Shown here: positions 1 through 11,533 of the stretch, in pieces | How positions within the stretch are numbered: position 1 is the stretch's first letter | Layout of the letters: each line of letters opens with the position of its first letter | Assembly (NCBI GenBank): GCA_963969345.1 | Contig: OZ017767.1 | Coordinates: 2,818,739 to 2,882,738, forward strand | DNA: 64,000 nt | From: Turbatrix aceti | Taxonomy: Eukaryota; Nematoda; Chromadorea; Rhabditida; Panagrolaimidae | Direction of reading: 5' to 3' | Notes under the pieces: model-generated | Told to the model about the DNA's origin: nothing | The model's input: only the letters and a program-made list of their open reading frames with translations | Database searches by the model: none | Program-made: the position numbers and the translations under genes

Positions 1-91
1 GTTTTTTTACGCGTTGAGTTTGTTTATACCTTTTCGTTTGGAATATTATAACCAAGGCATAAAATCCGTCCGGCTGATCACAAAAGCCACG

Positions 92-118
92 CGGCCGGCC
101 TGTTTTTTAGGCCGGCCG
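92..118. repeat. GC-rich perfect hairpin
   Basis: Two 10-bp perfect arms (92-101 and 109-118) built on GGCCGGCC flank a 7-base T-rich loop. Around it lie further CCGG-containing words. The composition resembles the CCGG-bearing cores of the repeats at 2.0-3.5 kb, so this may be a distant relative of that family. No function can be assigned. Confidence 0.6.
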
Positions 119-739
119 GAAAAGCCGGAAAAAATTTTCAGGTCATTTTTTCGACCAAAAGCATGATTTTCGGATATTTTTGGGTCCGGACGTGAATAAA
201 TAATTTGACTGGATGTGAAATAATGCAACAATGACTCCACACACAAAACGAAAAGTAACTGTACTGCCAAATAAAAGTGAAAGAACGATTTTTTGCCAGG
301 CTCCTGCAGCGATTTTGAACGACCGCGTGTTTTGCCAGTTTTGGCGGGTACAGTATTGCGGTGTCGTGCATCGCACTTTCGGTCTGCTTTTTGTTTTTTC
401 GTTCATTTTCTTCCATTTCTGTCTCCTTTTTTTTTGAATTTCCGTTTTTATGTCATTTTTTTAACGTTTGATTGCGTTTTTGTACCGAAAGTAAATAAAT
501 TAATGAATTAGGCTGCGATTCTGTTGCCAGACGTCTGACACGTTGAGATACTGTTAACTTTGTGCTGTGGGGTATTTTTATTTGTGTAGGGGGAGGGGAG
601 GGATGGGGGGATTTAGGCACTTTCAATTCACACCGGCACCGATGGCTCATCGCTGGAACACGCAAATGGTTTCATTTTTAGGTAATTGGTGAGTTTTTTT
701 CCTGAAAAAACGTTTTTATGTACGTGAATTTTGTTTCAG
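119..739. other. AT-rich stretch without recognisable gene
   Basis: Only short overlapping open frames in several registers, T-rich runs and a G-run near 590-610. It ends in a good plus-strand splice acceptor (TTTCAG at 734-739), so part of it may be intron of a gene entering from the left. Confidence 0.4.
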
Positions 740-899
740 GGATTCAACACGCCAGCGATGATGATGACGATGGCGAGGAGGAGGTGGTTGGTGGAGGTGG
801 AGGAGGTGGTGGTGGAGGAGGAGGTGGTGGTGGAGGTGGAGGAGGTGGTGGTGGTGGAAGATGATTACGATGACGAGCCCAGCAGAACGACAGTAAATG
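740..899 (+). CDS. Possible internal exon of an acidic protein (partial gene)
   Basis: A segment bounded by a plus-strand acceptor (CAG ending at 739) and a consensus donor (GTGAGT from 900). One frame stays open throughout and ends in an acidic Asp-Asp-Tyr-Asp-Asp stretch. Another frame gives Asp/Glu followed by a long poly-Gly run, then a stop. The middle is a GGT/GGA simple repeat that is open in any frame, so coding status is uncertain. Other exons would lie left of the window or were not found. The protein is not recognised. Confidence 0.25.
776..860. repeat. GGT/GGA trinucleotide-type microsatellite
   Basis: About 85 bases made almost only of GGT, GGA and GTG triplets on the plus strand, inside the possible exon at 740-899. 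It would encode poly-Gly or Val/Glu depending on frame. Confidence 0.8.
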
Positions 900-1198
900 T
901 GAGTATTTTTATTAAAAAAAGTGGGAAGTCAAAAAACGACAATTTTCGAGGGACAATTTAAACTGACAAAAAATTACTAAAATTGTTCCGGTTTTTTGTT
1001 AACAATCAAATCAAGGGCATAATAGGGGAAAATTTTGTCAACTACATAAAATCAACATTTTAGTTCGATGGAGTAGGCCAAAAACTTGCGGGAGTGTTTG
1101 TGTGGACACATATTAAAAGAAAAATGAATTTACGAAATAATAACAATCAAAACATAGTAATTCGAGGGAAAACTTTGAAAAAGATAAGTTCGTAGTTG
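900..1198. other. AT-rich stretch, nothing recognised
   Basis: A-rich DNA following the donor-like site at 900. I see no open frame of interest, no hairpin and no repeat unit. Confidence 0.5.
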
Positions 1199-1290
1199 AA
1201 AAAAAGGTTGGCTGGACGGGGAATTGAACCACAGCCTAAAGTTGGGGAAAAAGAAAACGCAACCATGCCGCTATTGTAACACAGTTGTAG
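1199..1290 (-). other. tRNA-like pol III unit (A box, B box, T-run)
   Basis: On the minus strand there is an A-box-like TAGCGGCATGG (1273-1263), about 35 bases further a B-box-like GGTTCAATTCC (1230-1220), and then a T7 run (1205-1199) suited to pol III termination. The sequences that would form acceptor and T stems do not pair well, so it is not a standard tRNA. It could be a tRNA pseudogene, the head of a tRNA-derived SINE, or chance. No encoded anticodon arm can be assigned with confidence. Confidence 0.3.
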
Positions 1291-1378
1291 CGCATCATTT
1301 CTGCTTTATAACGCAACAAATGTCTCAAAAAAATCGGCGCGCCTAGTTTTCCTCCTCGTTTTTTCAACATAAAAAAAC

Positions 1379-1778
1379 GGAGCAGGGGGGCTTTTCAGGG
1401 CTCCCCTGCTCCTTTGCGCACCCCACCCGACATCTGGAGCACGCGGGGCACCCCAGATGCCAGGTTGCGCCGCTTTTCTCTCTTGCCCGCGCCCCCAGCC
1501 CTACTCGCACCCGTACCCGCGCACCCAACCCTACCCCGCGCACCCAACCCCACCCGCACCCCCCTCCCCCGTACCCGCCCCCGTCCCCTCTCCCCACCTC
1601 CCCCAAAAAATCCCTGTCCCCATCACCGGGAACAGGGAGAGGTTCTCCATCACCGGAGAACCCCTGTTGGGCCCTCCTTCGGCGGAGGGCCCCCCACGCC
1701 CCTTCCCCTTGCCCACCCAATCAACCCCGCCGGATGCCACACGTGCAGAGTGCTTTTTATTTTTTAGCACGTGTGGCA
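1379..1778. repeat. GC-rich block with four hairpins
   Basis: A sharply bounded C-rich block in AT-rich DNA. It holds four strong inverted repeats: 1379-1412 (arms GGAGCAGGGG/CCCCTGCTCC), 1631-1668 (two-part stem around GGTTCTCC/GGAGAACC), 1669-1692 (GGGCCCTCC/GGAGGGCCC, loop TTCGGC) and 1735-1778 (TGCCACACGTGC/GCACGTGTGGCA). Between the first two lies a CCCGTACCC/CGCGCACCC short-unit repeat (about 1500-1600). It may be a foldback or MITE-like insertion. No protein is convincing, although long open frames occur because stop codons are rare in such composition. Confidence 0.6.
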
Positions 1779-1959
1779 GAGCCGGATCTTTTTTTTTATT
1801 TTAAAAAAATCATTTTTTTGATGAACGCCGGCTTCGTTGTCGATCTTGCTGATCCAGGGTGGCATCTGTTGGTGCCCTGGCAACGTGTTGACAGGTGTGC
1901 TGCTTCTGATGAGTTGTCGGGGGCCGTCGCAGACATGAGAAGGTGATTCGGGTGCGTAG

Positions 1960-3500
1960 ATGTTGTTGCAGATTCGTAGCTGTGACTTGTGGATGATAGT
2001 GAGCAAAAAGACCTCAAAAGACTGGGCATGCCAGACCGGACGTTTTCCGGATTTTTGTGATTACGCGAAAAATATTTTTACGAAAAAAATTGTTTTCAAA
2101 GTTGTAAATAAAAAAAATTTTTGTCTAAGCACTTGCGTGAAACCAACTAGTAGTGAGTGTGTCGAGAAAAATTGCAGGGCACGTCCTGTTCAGCGGCTTC
2201 AAGGACGTGTCCTCGGTGATTGACTCTGCCGATATTAGTTGTCCCGGCATGCTGGAAGCGGTGCCGTAATGGGTCGTAGTGAGTGTTGTACAGGTGATAA
2301 ATCTGCCTCAAAAGACTGACTATGTCAGACCGGACAATTCCGGATTTTGGGATTACGTGAAAAATAATTTTAATCAAATTTAGAAAGAAATAATTTCGAA
2401 AAAAAATGTGTTTGTCTTCATTAAAAAAAATCTAAATAATTTGAAAAAACTATAATAGTTTTAAGAAAAAATCTTTTGTAAATTTGCCAACCAGCAGTGA
2501 GTTGCAGTAGGCGGCTAAGAGGAGTAGATGTAGGAAGTAGACCGTCGGGAACATGCCGGCAGCGTCATCGAACTGTTGATGGTGTTGTCGTGAAGTCGTC
2601 ACGGTGGATTAGGGATGGCACAGTTATCGTATCTCAAAAGACTGGCTACGCCAGACCGGGCATTTTCCGGATTTTTTGGTTACGTGAAAAATAATTTTAA
2701 TTCAGGATTAGAAAAACTGTTTCAAAAAAAATCTCGTTTTTGTTTGTCGCAATTAAAAAATAAAATGAAAAAAGTAGTTTTAATAAAAATCTTTTGTAAA
2801 TATGTGTACGAACCAACACGCCTCCTGAATTGCAGTGGCAAGGAAGTAGTAAACGTGAGTGAGTAGCCAAACAAGGGCCAACGGCATCCGGAGTCGCAGC
2901 AGCCTGATCTGATCGGCTCGTGGCGCCGGTGTGTGTCAAATGTCATGTTTGGATTCAGGGAATTAAGACAAGTGAGTTAAAAGTGCCTAAAAAGACTGGC
3001 CATGCCAGACCGGGCATTTTCCGGATTTTTTGGTTACGTGAAAAAAATAATAATCCAAAATTAGAAAAACAATTTCAGAAAAAGTATTGTTTTGGTAGTC
3101 GCAATTAAAAATGATTTGAAAATCGTAATAAAAAAATAAAAAAATCGTAAATACGTGTTTTCTGCGTGTCGAGGTGAGTAGATGGAAAAAATAGAAAAAC
3201 GAGGTGGAAAAATAAATAAAAACCATCCTGACAGCAGTCTGAGGCATCGGATCGTCGCCGAGGACTGGTATGAGTACGTCCTATTCAACGGATAGCGCGG
3301 ACGTGTTTTGTTGTAGTCGGTCGGTTCGGTTGATGAGGATCCGGAATAGGTAGCCGCCGTGGTTGTCTCGCAGCGGTGTCGCACAGGTATCTCGAAAAAC
3401 TGGCTGCGCCAGACCGGGTGTTTTTCCGGATTTTTCGTGATTTTATAAAATAATTTTAAAAAATAGTTTTGGACGCTGGCAGGCAGCTTTGATAAAAAGT
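1960..3500. repeat. Five-copy tandem repeat, unit about 290-410 bp
   Basis: Five copies of a core reading roughly GACTGGCCATGCCAGACC, then CCGG, TTTTCCGG and a GATTACGTGAAAAA-type tail, begin near 2020, 2310, 2635, 2992 and 3397. Each core is followed by about 80 bases of A/T-rich DNA and then by unrelated GC-richer spacer ending near GTGAGT-like words. The core holds the palindrome CTGGCATGCCAG. Copies differ by point changes and small indels, so no frame is conserved. Confidence 0.8.
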
Positions 3501-4250
3501 TTTGGTTTTTTGTTTTTAAAACTTTCTTAAACACAAAATATGAACTTTAAACCAACTATCCGGGAACTGCGGCGTGCCAGAGAGCGAGAAACGTCGGTTG
3601 AGCGGTACAAGTTTCGTACCGAGTGATGCCGTTTGGCCATGAGATGCAGGAACGAGTGCCGACTCTACAGGAACGAGTACAGGTGTCGCAGCTGAGGTAG
3701 ATGACATGAGATGCAGCAATGTTCCGATTTGCTGTTCGGTGTTACGCTGGATGAACTTGTGGCGAATGTAGAGAAAAGTTGAAGGAAGCGTGTTAATTAA
3801 GATCTTCACTGGAGACCTGTGCACCCGCGGGTGTGTTGAGTTTTTCGGGAATTTGGAAGAAAGCAGTAGGATTTTCAGACCTGCAAAATTGAAATTGAAA
3901 TTAAGAAATTGGAAAATTTTTGGTGGTTTTGTTTTTGTGAACAAAAGCGATCGGAATATGATCATGTAGGCAAAGTAAAAAATTGAAAAAGGATTTTATT
4001 TTTCGGTTTCACTTTTTTTTCAAAAATCTTGAACTTTTTTGAATAAAAAACCAACCTTCAAGTTCGAAAAAAGGGCTGTTGCATGAGGAAGGGATGATGC
4101 AGATCGAGTCCATGGAAAGTAGTGCTTGAGTGAATGGGAGTCCAGTCCAGTATTGTTTGGAAGGACTGGACTGGAAGCACGTGACGATGATAAGGCAGTT
4201 GTTGTAGCGAATTGCGGTGTCGAAATATCTGGAAACAATGGGGTGGCCGT
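3501..4250. other. Unassigned stretch before the poly-T array
   Basis: Mixed sequence. A minus-strand frame at 3516-3965 is open but has no recognised domain, and low-complexity A/T tracts interrupt it. A short direct duplication of GTCCAGTCCAG type lies near 4140-4175. Nothing else is supported. Confidence 0.35.
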
Positions 4251-4482
4251 ACGGCTCTTTTTTTTTATTTTTTTTTTTATTTTTTTTTTTTTTGGTTTTT
4301 TTTTTTTTGGTTTTACTTTTTTTTTTTGGTTTTACTTTTTTTTTTTGGTTTTACTTTTTTTTTTTTGGTTTTACTTTTTTTTTTTTGTTTTACTTTTTTT
4401 TTTTTTTGGTTTTACTTTTTTTTTTTTTTTGGTTTTACTTTTTTTTTTTTTTTTTTTTTTTTGTTTTACTTTTTTTTTTTTT
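4251..4482. repeat. Poly-T minisatellite (GGTTTTAC spaced by T-runs)
   Basis: About nine imperfect units consisting of GGTTTTAC or GTTTTAC followed by 9-22 T residues. Unit length is about 18-24 bases and grows towards the right. All three plus-strand frames are open across it (Phe-rich), which is an artefact of composition and not a gene. Confidence 0.9.
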
Positions 4483-4689
4483 GAAGTTGAAGTTGACCGC
4501 TGCAGTGAGGTACGTTCGTTTCCTGAAAAAAATAGCAGTGATTAGTTTGCGGTCAGAACGATAAATGCAACCGAAATTGGAACAGATAAATTTGTAGATC
4601 TTTTTTGAAAACAAGTAAAGAAATCCACGAACTAATTAAACTCGATTTTTGCTCAAAACTCACTAAACTGATAAAAAAAATCACCTCAG

Positions 4690-5940
4690 TGCATTTACAG
4701 GTCATCCTGAGTTCGTTTGTAGTCGATCGGGCTGGCGAGGCCCATAAATGGTTTCTTGGTGGCAAAGTTGAAGCCACCAAGACGCCGTTGTTGCCCCGGC
4801 ATAGGAGGCCATCGTTCGAGCGGCAGCATAGCGTTCTGCACTTTAATTCCGCTCGAAGCTGATGGCCGCCGGGGTCTTTTCATCGGTCGGCGCTTGAACA
4901 GGGACGTTTCGTAGCCTACAAAAAATAAGAGGGGTCAGTTTGTGTGGAAATAGAAAAATTGACCAACCTGTAAGCCTTCTAAGGTGTTATGGGCGAGTTG
5001 AGAGCAATTGATGGCAAAAGTGCCTGCTCGTCGCCTAGAAGGGGCCGCCGGAATGGTCGCCTACGGGGGCGTTGGATGACTTGGTCATCAGGCACCTACA
5101 AAAAATTACAAAGGTCAGAATTTTATTTTTTTTTTCGTTTTCACATTTTTAGTAAGATTTTTTTAGGATTTGAGAAATAGATAAGAAAATGAAAATATTT
5201 TTTAAAAATTAAGAATAGGCAAATGTTTAATTAAAATAATTAGTTTTTATGAAAGCTCCATTTTGGCAAAGATAAAAAAAATTACCTTAGTGCGCTTTAC
5301 TGGTCACCGCGTGTTCTACACGAGGCGATGGGCTTATTCAGTGCCATCGCCTCTTGTAGTCGATCGGGCTGGCGAGGCCCATGGATTCTTGGTGGCTGAG
5401 CAGTGTTGAAGCCACCAAGACGCCGTTGCTGCCCCGGCGTTGTGCCATTTGAGCGGCAGCATGGGTTGCCGCCGGGGTCTTTTCATCGGTCGGCACGGGG
5501 TGCAGGTATGTTTCGTTTCCTGGAAAAGAATGGCAACGATTAGTTTGTGGACGGAATGAAACATTTGAATAAAAATTTATTAAAAAATTGATTTTCGTAG
5601 ATAAAAATGTTTTCAACAAAATTAGTAGAAAAATGGATTTTTTACCGAAAAATAAAATGTCAATTTTTTACTTTGTATTTGAAATAAAAAATATTTTACC
5701 TACCTGTAACCCTTCTACGGTGCAGCTGGCGACTTTGGAGCGATTGACGGCAAAAAGTGCCTGCTCGTCGCCTAGAAGGTGCCGCCGGAATCGTCTACGT
5801 GAGGTGATGGGCTTATTCTTCTGGGTGCCATCACCTCGTTCGTAGTTGGTGGGCTGGCGAGGCCCATAGATTGCTCGGTGGCTGCAGAGAAGGTTGCAAC
5901 CACCGAGACGCCACTACTGCTGCTCCGGAGGCAGGATTGC
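4690..5940 (-). repeat. Degenerate tandem exon-like islands (three copies)
   Basis: A module with GGGCTGGCGAGGCCCAT, a CCACCAAGACGCC-type stretch and a GCCGCCGGGGTC end occurs at about 4728-4920, 5355-5520 and, more diverged, 5840-5935. A second module (CCTTCTAAGG...CGTCGCCTAGAAGG, ending GCCGCCGG) occurs at about 4972-5060 and 5705-5790. Minus-strand acceptor-like T-tract/AG sites flank the modules. The first copy is open for about 60 codons on the minus strand (4695-4883), but the others are frameshifted relative to it. Probably decayed coding exons or a non-coding transcript. Confidence 0.6.
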
Positions 5941-7226
5941 CAATGGTCGACGGAGGCGTAGATCGGCGCATATCACTGATATCAATCATGCTTCCACATT
6001 TTTCCTCTCCTCTCATAACTTTGGGGACTCAGCTCGTATCGGGTGTGTTTGGGTCATGCTCAGGAGGGAGGTAATGCTAGGTGCTCTAAGTGGTGCCCAG
6101 GAAAGCGCGCGACGCCGGGAGTGCCTGATTGTTAGCAGACACAAAAGGGAAAATTATACAGATAGGGGGAAACAAAGGGAAATTGCCACCATAGACGGAC
6201 AGCCAGCGCCGGCCGACGTGCCATTTGTGGGACACTCGGTGGCCCCTGTATGATCCGAAGATCATCGGCGCTGGCTGCGGTGGGTTTTGCGACGATGTTG
6301 AGTTGAAGAAAGTTGAAGGATCCCAAACCAGACGTGGAAGGGAGAAGCGACTTACATCTGAAAGTAAAATTTCTGATTAGAAGCTCTGGACACCGACCCC
6401 AATTTTTTACTTACCCATTTTGGATGGCACTTCGTTTCCGAGATGCGCTGCAAGTTTGGATTCTTGCTGTTTTGAAGTGAAGACGCTGGCGCATCGGCGG
6501 GGGCAGTCTGGGATGACTGGGCCCGCTAATTGGAGCGACTATGTCGCTCCAATTTTGATTCATGATGATGGATGATTGAGTGATTTTTGTTGAAGATGAT
6601 GATGAATAAGTGAAGAATGATGTTGATCTAGTGACCTTGCGTCTGAAAAAACAACAACTTTTATTTTCTGATTTTGAAAAATTCAAAGAAACATACCTTC
6701 AAAAAAGATAGACAAATACTACCACGCATTGGACCGATTCTCTTCAGGTCCAATGCCTCGTGTGGTGGCGGCCCTGTGCGGCAGTTGAAACCGCGTCGGG
6801 CAGGCAGGAAGGCTGACTAGCAGCCTAAGCCTCTTCGCTGGTCAGGCGGTTGTCTGCAAAAGACAAAATGCGGATTAGTCGTTCCAAAATGTTCCCAGAT
6901 AACTTACCATTAGTCGATGTCGCTGCACGGATTGCCCTCGGAGGCGGCCAAAATTATTGGACGTCTCCGAGAGCAGCGGGCCACGAGGCAGCCCGCTAGT
7001 CGACCGGGCGGGAATGGCGACGCCGCCCGGGAAGGACAGCGATCATCTAACGGCTGGCAACTTCCGAAGAAATTGCCTGGGCCCCCGTCATCCATGGGGG
7101 GCCCGGTGGAACCACCGGAGCGTCCGTTAACAATGCACGGCTAATATGCTCCGATGGTCGGTCTTTCGACCATGGCTGACTACCATCCACCGCCGTTCTT
7201 TGTCTATTTGCTAGACAGAAAGTTGG
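5941..7226. other. GC-richer islands with no recognised gene
   Basis: Alternating GC-rich islands (about 6180-6350, 6420-6560, 6720-6850, 6910-7140) and short AT tracts, similar in texture to the duplicated islands on both sides. No family domain is visible in any frame. Confidence 0.35.
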
Positions 7227-7376
7227 CCCTTGTTATGGCTCTTTTTTTTTGGCATTTTTGCACTTTTTTTTCTGGTGGCATTATAGGCTCTTTTTTTTCT
7301 GTTTTTTTTTTTGGTTTTTTTTTTTTTGGTTTTTTTTTTTTGTTTTTTTTTTTTTTTTTTTTTTTTTTTGGTTTTT
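7227..7376. repeat. Second poly-T tract
   Basis: Interrupted T-runs with GG punctuation, related in style to the array at 4251-4482 but without the TTTTAC word. Translated frames are low-complexity Phe and not genes. Confidence 0.85.
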
Positions 7377-9910
7377 TTACAAATAATTATAACATAAAAA
7401 TAAATACATTCAATAAATAATAAAAGCCCGACGTCGCAGGGGCGGTGACTGACCCAGGGTTGAGCCAGTCACAAATGCGCATCCGGGCACCTATATAAGC
7501 TGTTAGCAAGAACCCCCTCCTATATGAGCACGACCCTCCCACTTTGAGAAAAACCGATACGAGCCTACCTCGGGGCTGGCTTAGGTGCCTCGGCCCGTGC
7601 GTCGCGGATCAGAGTCACTTGATCGCTGCTGACGGCTTGGATGGATCGGCTGACGTGGACTCCCGTCCAGTGCTTGCCTGGCGGACGGGAATGGGATGTC
7701 CATGAACGGACAGCCGATCTGAAAAAAAATATTCAATTAAAATGGATGAAAAAAATTTTTGTTCAACAATCAATTTTTATTTAACAAATTTAAACTATAA
7801 AAAAGATATCAAAATAATTTTGTTTAAGAAAAGCATTTTATAGTATATGAAATATTTTTTTAATAAAATAATTTAGTTTTTCAAAAATTTTTTTTTAAAT
7901 AAAGAATTTAGTTTTCCAAATTTTTTTTTAAATAAAGAATTTAGTTTTCCAAAAAAACAGTTTAGTTTTCCAATAAATTATATTATTGAAATTTTTTTTA
8001 TAAAAAAAATACGAACCTCGAGGAAAAATCGTGGACGTATCTGCGACGCCTGGTCCGAGGCAACAACCTGTGAAGGGGGTGTTGTTGCCTCTGGTGACGA
8101 ACTGGATTGTTCGGTGTCACCGTAGTCATGGTATTGCAATGACTGGACGCAGGCGTGTTCGCTTGAGTATTGAGCAGGACACTCGCGATGCCATCGGAGT
8201 TTTGTTCATCTGCTTCCTTGATACTCTGGCTACGGTAGTTGTCGTCGTAGCTAGCAGGGCGTTCTTACGTGATGGGTCATGTCGGACTCGCGATCACTGC
8301 ACCTGACTGCTTTGATTTGCGATGTTCTGGAGCTCAGCGGACTCCAAGTCGAACTTGTATCGCGTGAGAGGAAATTCTTGGCATGGGCAGCGATTTTGAC
8401 GGTCTGGGTATGGAATGCCGTGCGTGGGGTTGCCTCAGAGTTGACAGGATTCGGCAATACCCCAAATCACATGCCCATGCATTTCTTTGTTTTTGCGCTG
8501 CCACGGATGTGCTTGTGCCGGTTGCTCGATATGGCAATGTTGCTCGCGAGGGTTTGATCCACATTGCCTTTGCGATTTCTGGAGTTGACGGGGCTCCAAG
8601 TCGGGTGTAAATCGCGTAAAGGTAATTTGTCCGGGCAGCGTTGTGTGGCTTGACTGCAGTGTTCAGCGTAGGTGGTAGTTTGGCCATAGAATTGTCTTCA
8701 CCTCGTTGGTATTCACTAAAAAAGCTTACTTTGAAAAAAAGCTGTGAGAATAATTTTAGTTTAAATGTTTCTATCCCAAATTAGTTTTTTATGTTCATTG
8801 ATATTTTAATAAAAACAGTAAATAAATAAAAAAATATTAAAAATATTTATATAAAAATTTTATGAGAATTTTTTTTTGTTCTGCATTTTGAAAAAAAATT
8901 ATAAAAATTTGAAGAAAAACTTTTTTCATAAAAAACGGTTCAATTTATTTTTTATAACTTTTTTTTGGCTGAAAACGTACCTCATGTACTCCATTTCTTT
9001 TCAAATTTGCTGTCGTTAGCTGTTGACAGGTTTCGGCAGTGACAAAATCAGGTGTCAGTCGCGGTGCTCGTTTTTGGTATCGGCTATGTTGAAAAGGATT
9101 TCTGCCGTTGTACCAAAACGCCATCTTGGCTTGAAACGATAAAACGTCGTAACTTGGGTGATGGATGAGCATCCGCATTTTAAGCCGTGGAGTGTGAACT
9201 TGGAGTGATTCGGCTATCGGTTGCCGTCGTGAGTTTTTTTTTGGAGCAGTCAAGATCTCCTTTCGTATCTGCTAAAAAAGGATAACATTAAAAAAAAATG
9301 AAAGCGTTTTTTGAAAAATAATTTTTGTATAATTAAAAATGTGTGTTTTTGTTTACATCCATTTTTTAAATACAAACTCATTGCTGTTTGAGATTTTTTG
9401 CGAATCAAAATAAAAAAATAATTACGTAGTTTTACAATTTCTTTTTCCAAAAAAAAAATTTCCAAAATTTTTTTTCAATTTTTTTAATTTTTTTGGTGTG
9501 AAAAAATTTTATAAAATGAAAAAAAATTCTTGAAAACCAACCTAATGCCTGTGAATTTTCGTATTAGTTGTCAGTCTGCATGGTGCTGACAAAATTCGGT
9601 GACGCCATTCAACTCAGGTGTTCGAGTGATTGGAATGGTCGTCGCGACGAGGCCCACCAAAAATTGGGCATTCAAAGTCGTCGTCATGAACGTGTCGTTG
9701 CACGGGGTGACACCAGTAGTTGCTAGCTTTCTGCCGGGTTAGAAAATGTTGCCGGTGTGGACAGCTGCATGGCTCCCAATATCGATTCTGAAAAATACAG
9801 GTATAATAGAAAAAATATAGGTTTTAAAAAAATAATTTTTTTATAAAAAAAATTTTCTTTGATTGTTAAATTAAATTTTTTTTCCAAGAATTGTGTCCAA
9901 AAAAAACTCA
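7377..9910 (-). other. Exon-like islands on the minus strand, no stable frame
   Basis: GC-rich islands at about 8020-8725, 8985-9273 and 9540-9790 are separated by A/T-rich spacers and have minus-strand T-tract/AG acceptors on their right edges and GT-containing left edges. The first holds an internal direct repeat of about 75 bp (near 8318 and 8572, both with CTCCAAGTCG). No long frame with a recognisable domain. AT spacers at 7735-8015 and 8720-8990 hold nothing. Confidence 0.4.
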
Positions 9911-11352
9911 CATGAAAAATTCACCAACAACGCCTGGCCGGGTATGTTATGGATTTCGAGGCCGCAATGGGCGCAGTATGGTAGTGTAAACTGCTTCGAC
10001 AGGGTTTGTAATCCAGGAACGGCAGGTGGTGTCAGGAAATGGCCAAAATTTGCTTGAATCGACTTCATGTCGGACTGTGAGGCAGTGTGGGGAGCGAAAT
10101 TCTTGCACGGAGACGAAACGTGTCAAATCCGATGTCCTGCTGGAATCGCCGGCGTCGTCGGCATCAAATGCAACTCGACATGAGCGGAGCAATGTTCTCG
10201 TTGTTCAGGGGCTTGATTGAGGGTGAGCAGACCTTCCTTCCTTCCCGAACGTCCAATGGCATGAGAAATCTGTGGATCACGGGGACTGCAGTGTGAGCTT
10301 CTCGAGCGAGTGCTTGCTGGGCTAGCCACGTGCATCTGGCGGCTGCTTGTCTGTTTCATTCGAAAGTAATGAGGTGCAATCGGGGTGTCAGGCGAGTTTT
10401 CTGGCGTGCTGATGTCCTGGTAGAAGCGCTGGGTAACAATTTGCGCTCTTGATACCGTATCGTCTGCTGACAGAGTGCTGGATTTTCAAATCGGCACATG
10501 GAATGCAGGTTGGTGGCCACAAATACCCTAAAACAAAATCCACTTTTAAAAAACAACAAATAAAATTTTGAAAATTATTTATTTGTTTTGGTAGGGAACC
10601 AAATAAAAACGTATTTTTCGCAAAAAAATTTTTTTACCCTTTTTTGCAAAATTGAATTTTGGTTTCCAAAAAAAATTTTATAAAAAAATTCAAATATGTG
10701 TGCAACAGTTTAAATTTTGTGGTAAGTACAACTTTTTTTGTTTTGGACGTAAAAAAAAATTAACGTGCGAAAATAAATTCTAATAACTTTTTTTTCAAAA
10801 AAAATGTGTCCGAAAAAAACTCACACAAAAAAATACACCAACAACTCCTGGCCGAGTATGCCTGGATTTCGAGGCTGCAATTGTTGCAGTATCGCAGTGT
10901 GAACTGCTTCGGCAGGCGTTGTAATACAAAATCGGCAGGTGGTGTCAGGAAATGGCCAAAATTTGATTAAATCGACTTCACGTCGTGCTGTTGAGCGAGG
11001 CAGTGCGAGCCATGTCAAATCTGATATCTTGCCGGAATCGCTGAGCGTCGTCGGCATCGAAATAAGCGAGCAATGTTCTCGTTGTTCAGGGGCTTGAGGT
11101 GGAGCAGACCTTTCTTCCCGAACGTCAAATGGCCTGAGAAATGAGCGGCAGCGAGCTTCTCGAGCGAGTGGTTGCTGGGGTGCTTCGGGCGGCTGCTTGT
11201 CAGTTTTTCGCGATGGTGGAGCGGAATAATCGGGGTGACATCATGGCATGCTGACGTCGTGGTGGGATTTGCGCTCGTGACACCGTATCGTCTGACAGAG
11301 TGCTGGATTTTCAAATCGGGCACATGGAATGCAGGTTGGTCGCCACAAATAC
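9911..11352 (-). repeat. Two tandem ~0.5-0.6 kb exon-like islands
   Basis: Islands 9911-10532 and 10817-11352 align along most of their length (for example both hold GGCAGGTGGTGTCAGGAAAT and GTGCTGGATTTTCAAATCGG). Each is bounded on the minus strand by an acceptor (TTTTGTTTTAG on the right) and a GTGAGTTTTTTT donor on the left. The period is about 0.87 kb including the intron. Differences include many indels that are not multiples of three, so a shared reading frame is not preserved. Confidence 0.75.
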
Positions 11353-11533
11353 CCTAAAACAAAATCCACTTTTAAAAAAACAACAAATAAAATTTTGAAA
11401 ACCATTTGTTTTGATAGGACACCAAATAAAAACGTTTTTTTTCACATAAATTTTTTTTACCATTTTTTTTGCAACATCGAATTTTTGTTTCCAAAAAAAT
11501 TTTTTATAAAAAAATTCTAATTTGTGTGCAAAA

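Noticed and set aside
1199..1290. A standard tRNA gene on the minus strand
   Set aside because: A and B box words are present but acceptor and T stems do not pair, so it is listed only as a tRNA-like unit.
1414..1804. Overlapping Pro- and Gly-rich open frames on both strands
   Set aside because: C-rich simple composition lacks stops in several frames at once; hairpins and short repeats explain the block better than coding.
4126..4564. Long Phe-rich open frames on the plus strand in all three registers
   Set aside because: They are created by the T-run minisatellite; no stop codon can form in such sequence. Not a membrane protein gene.
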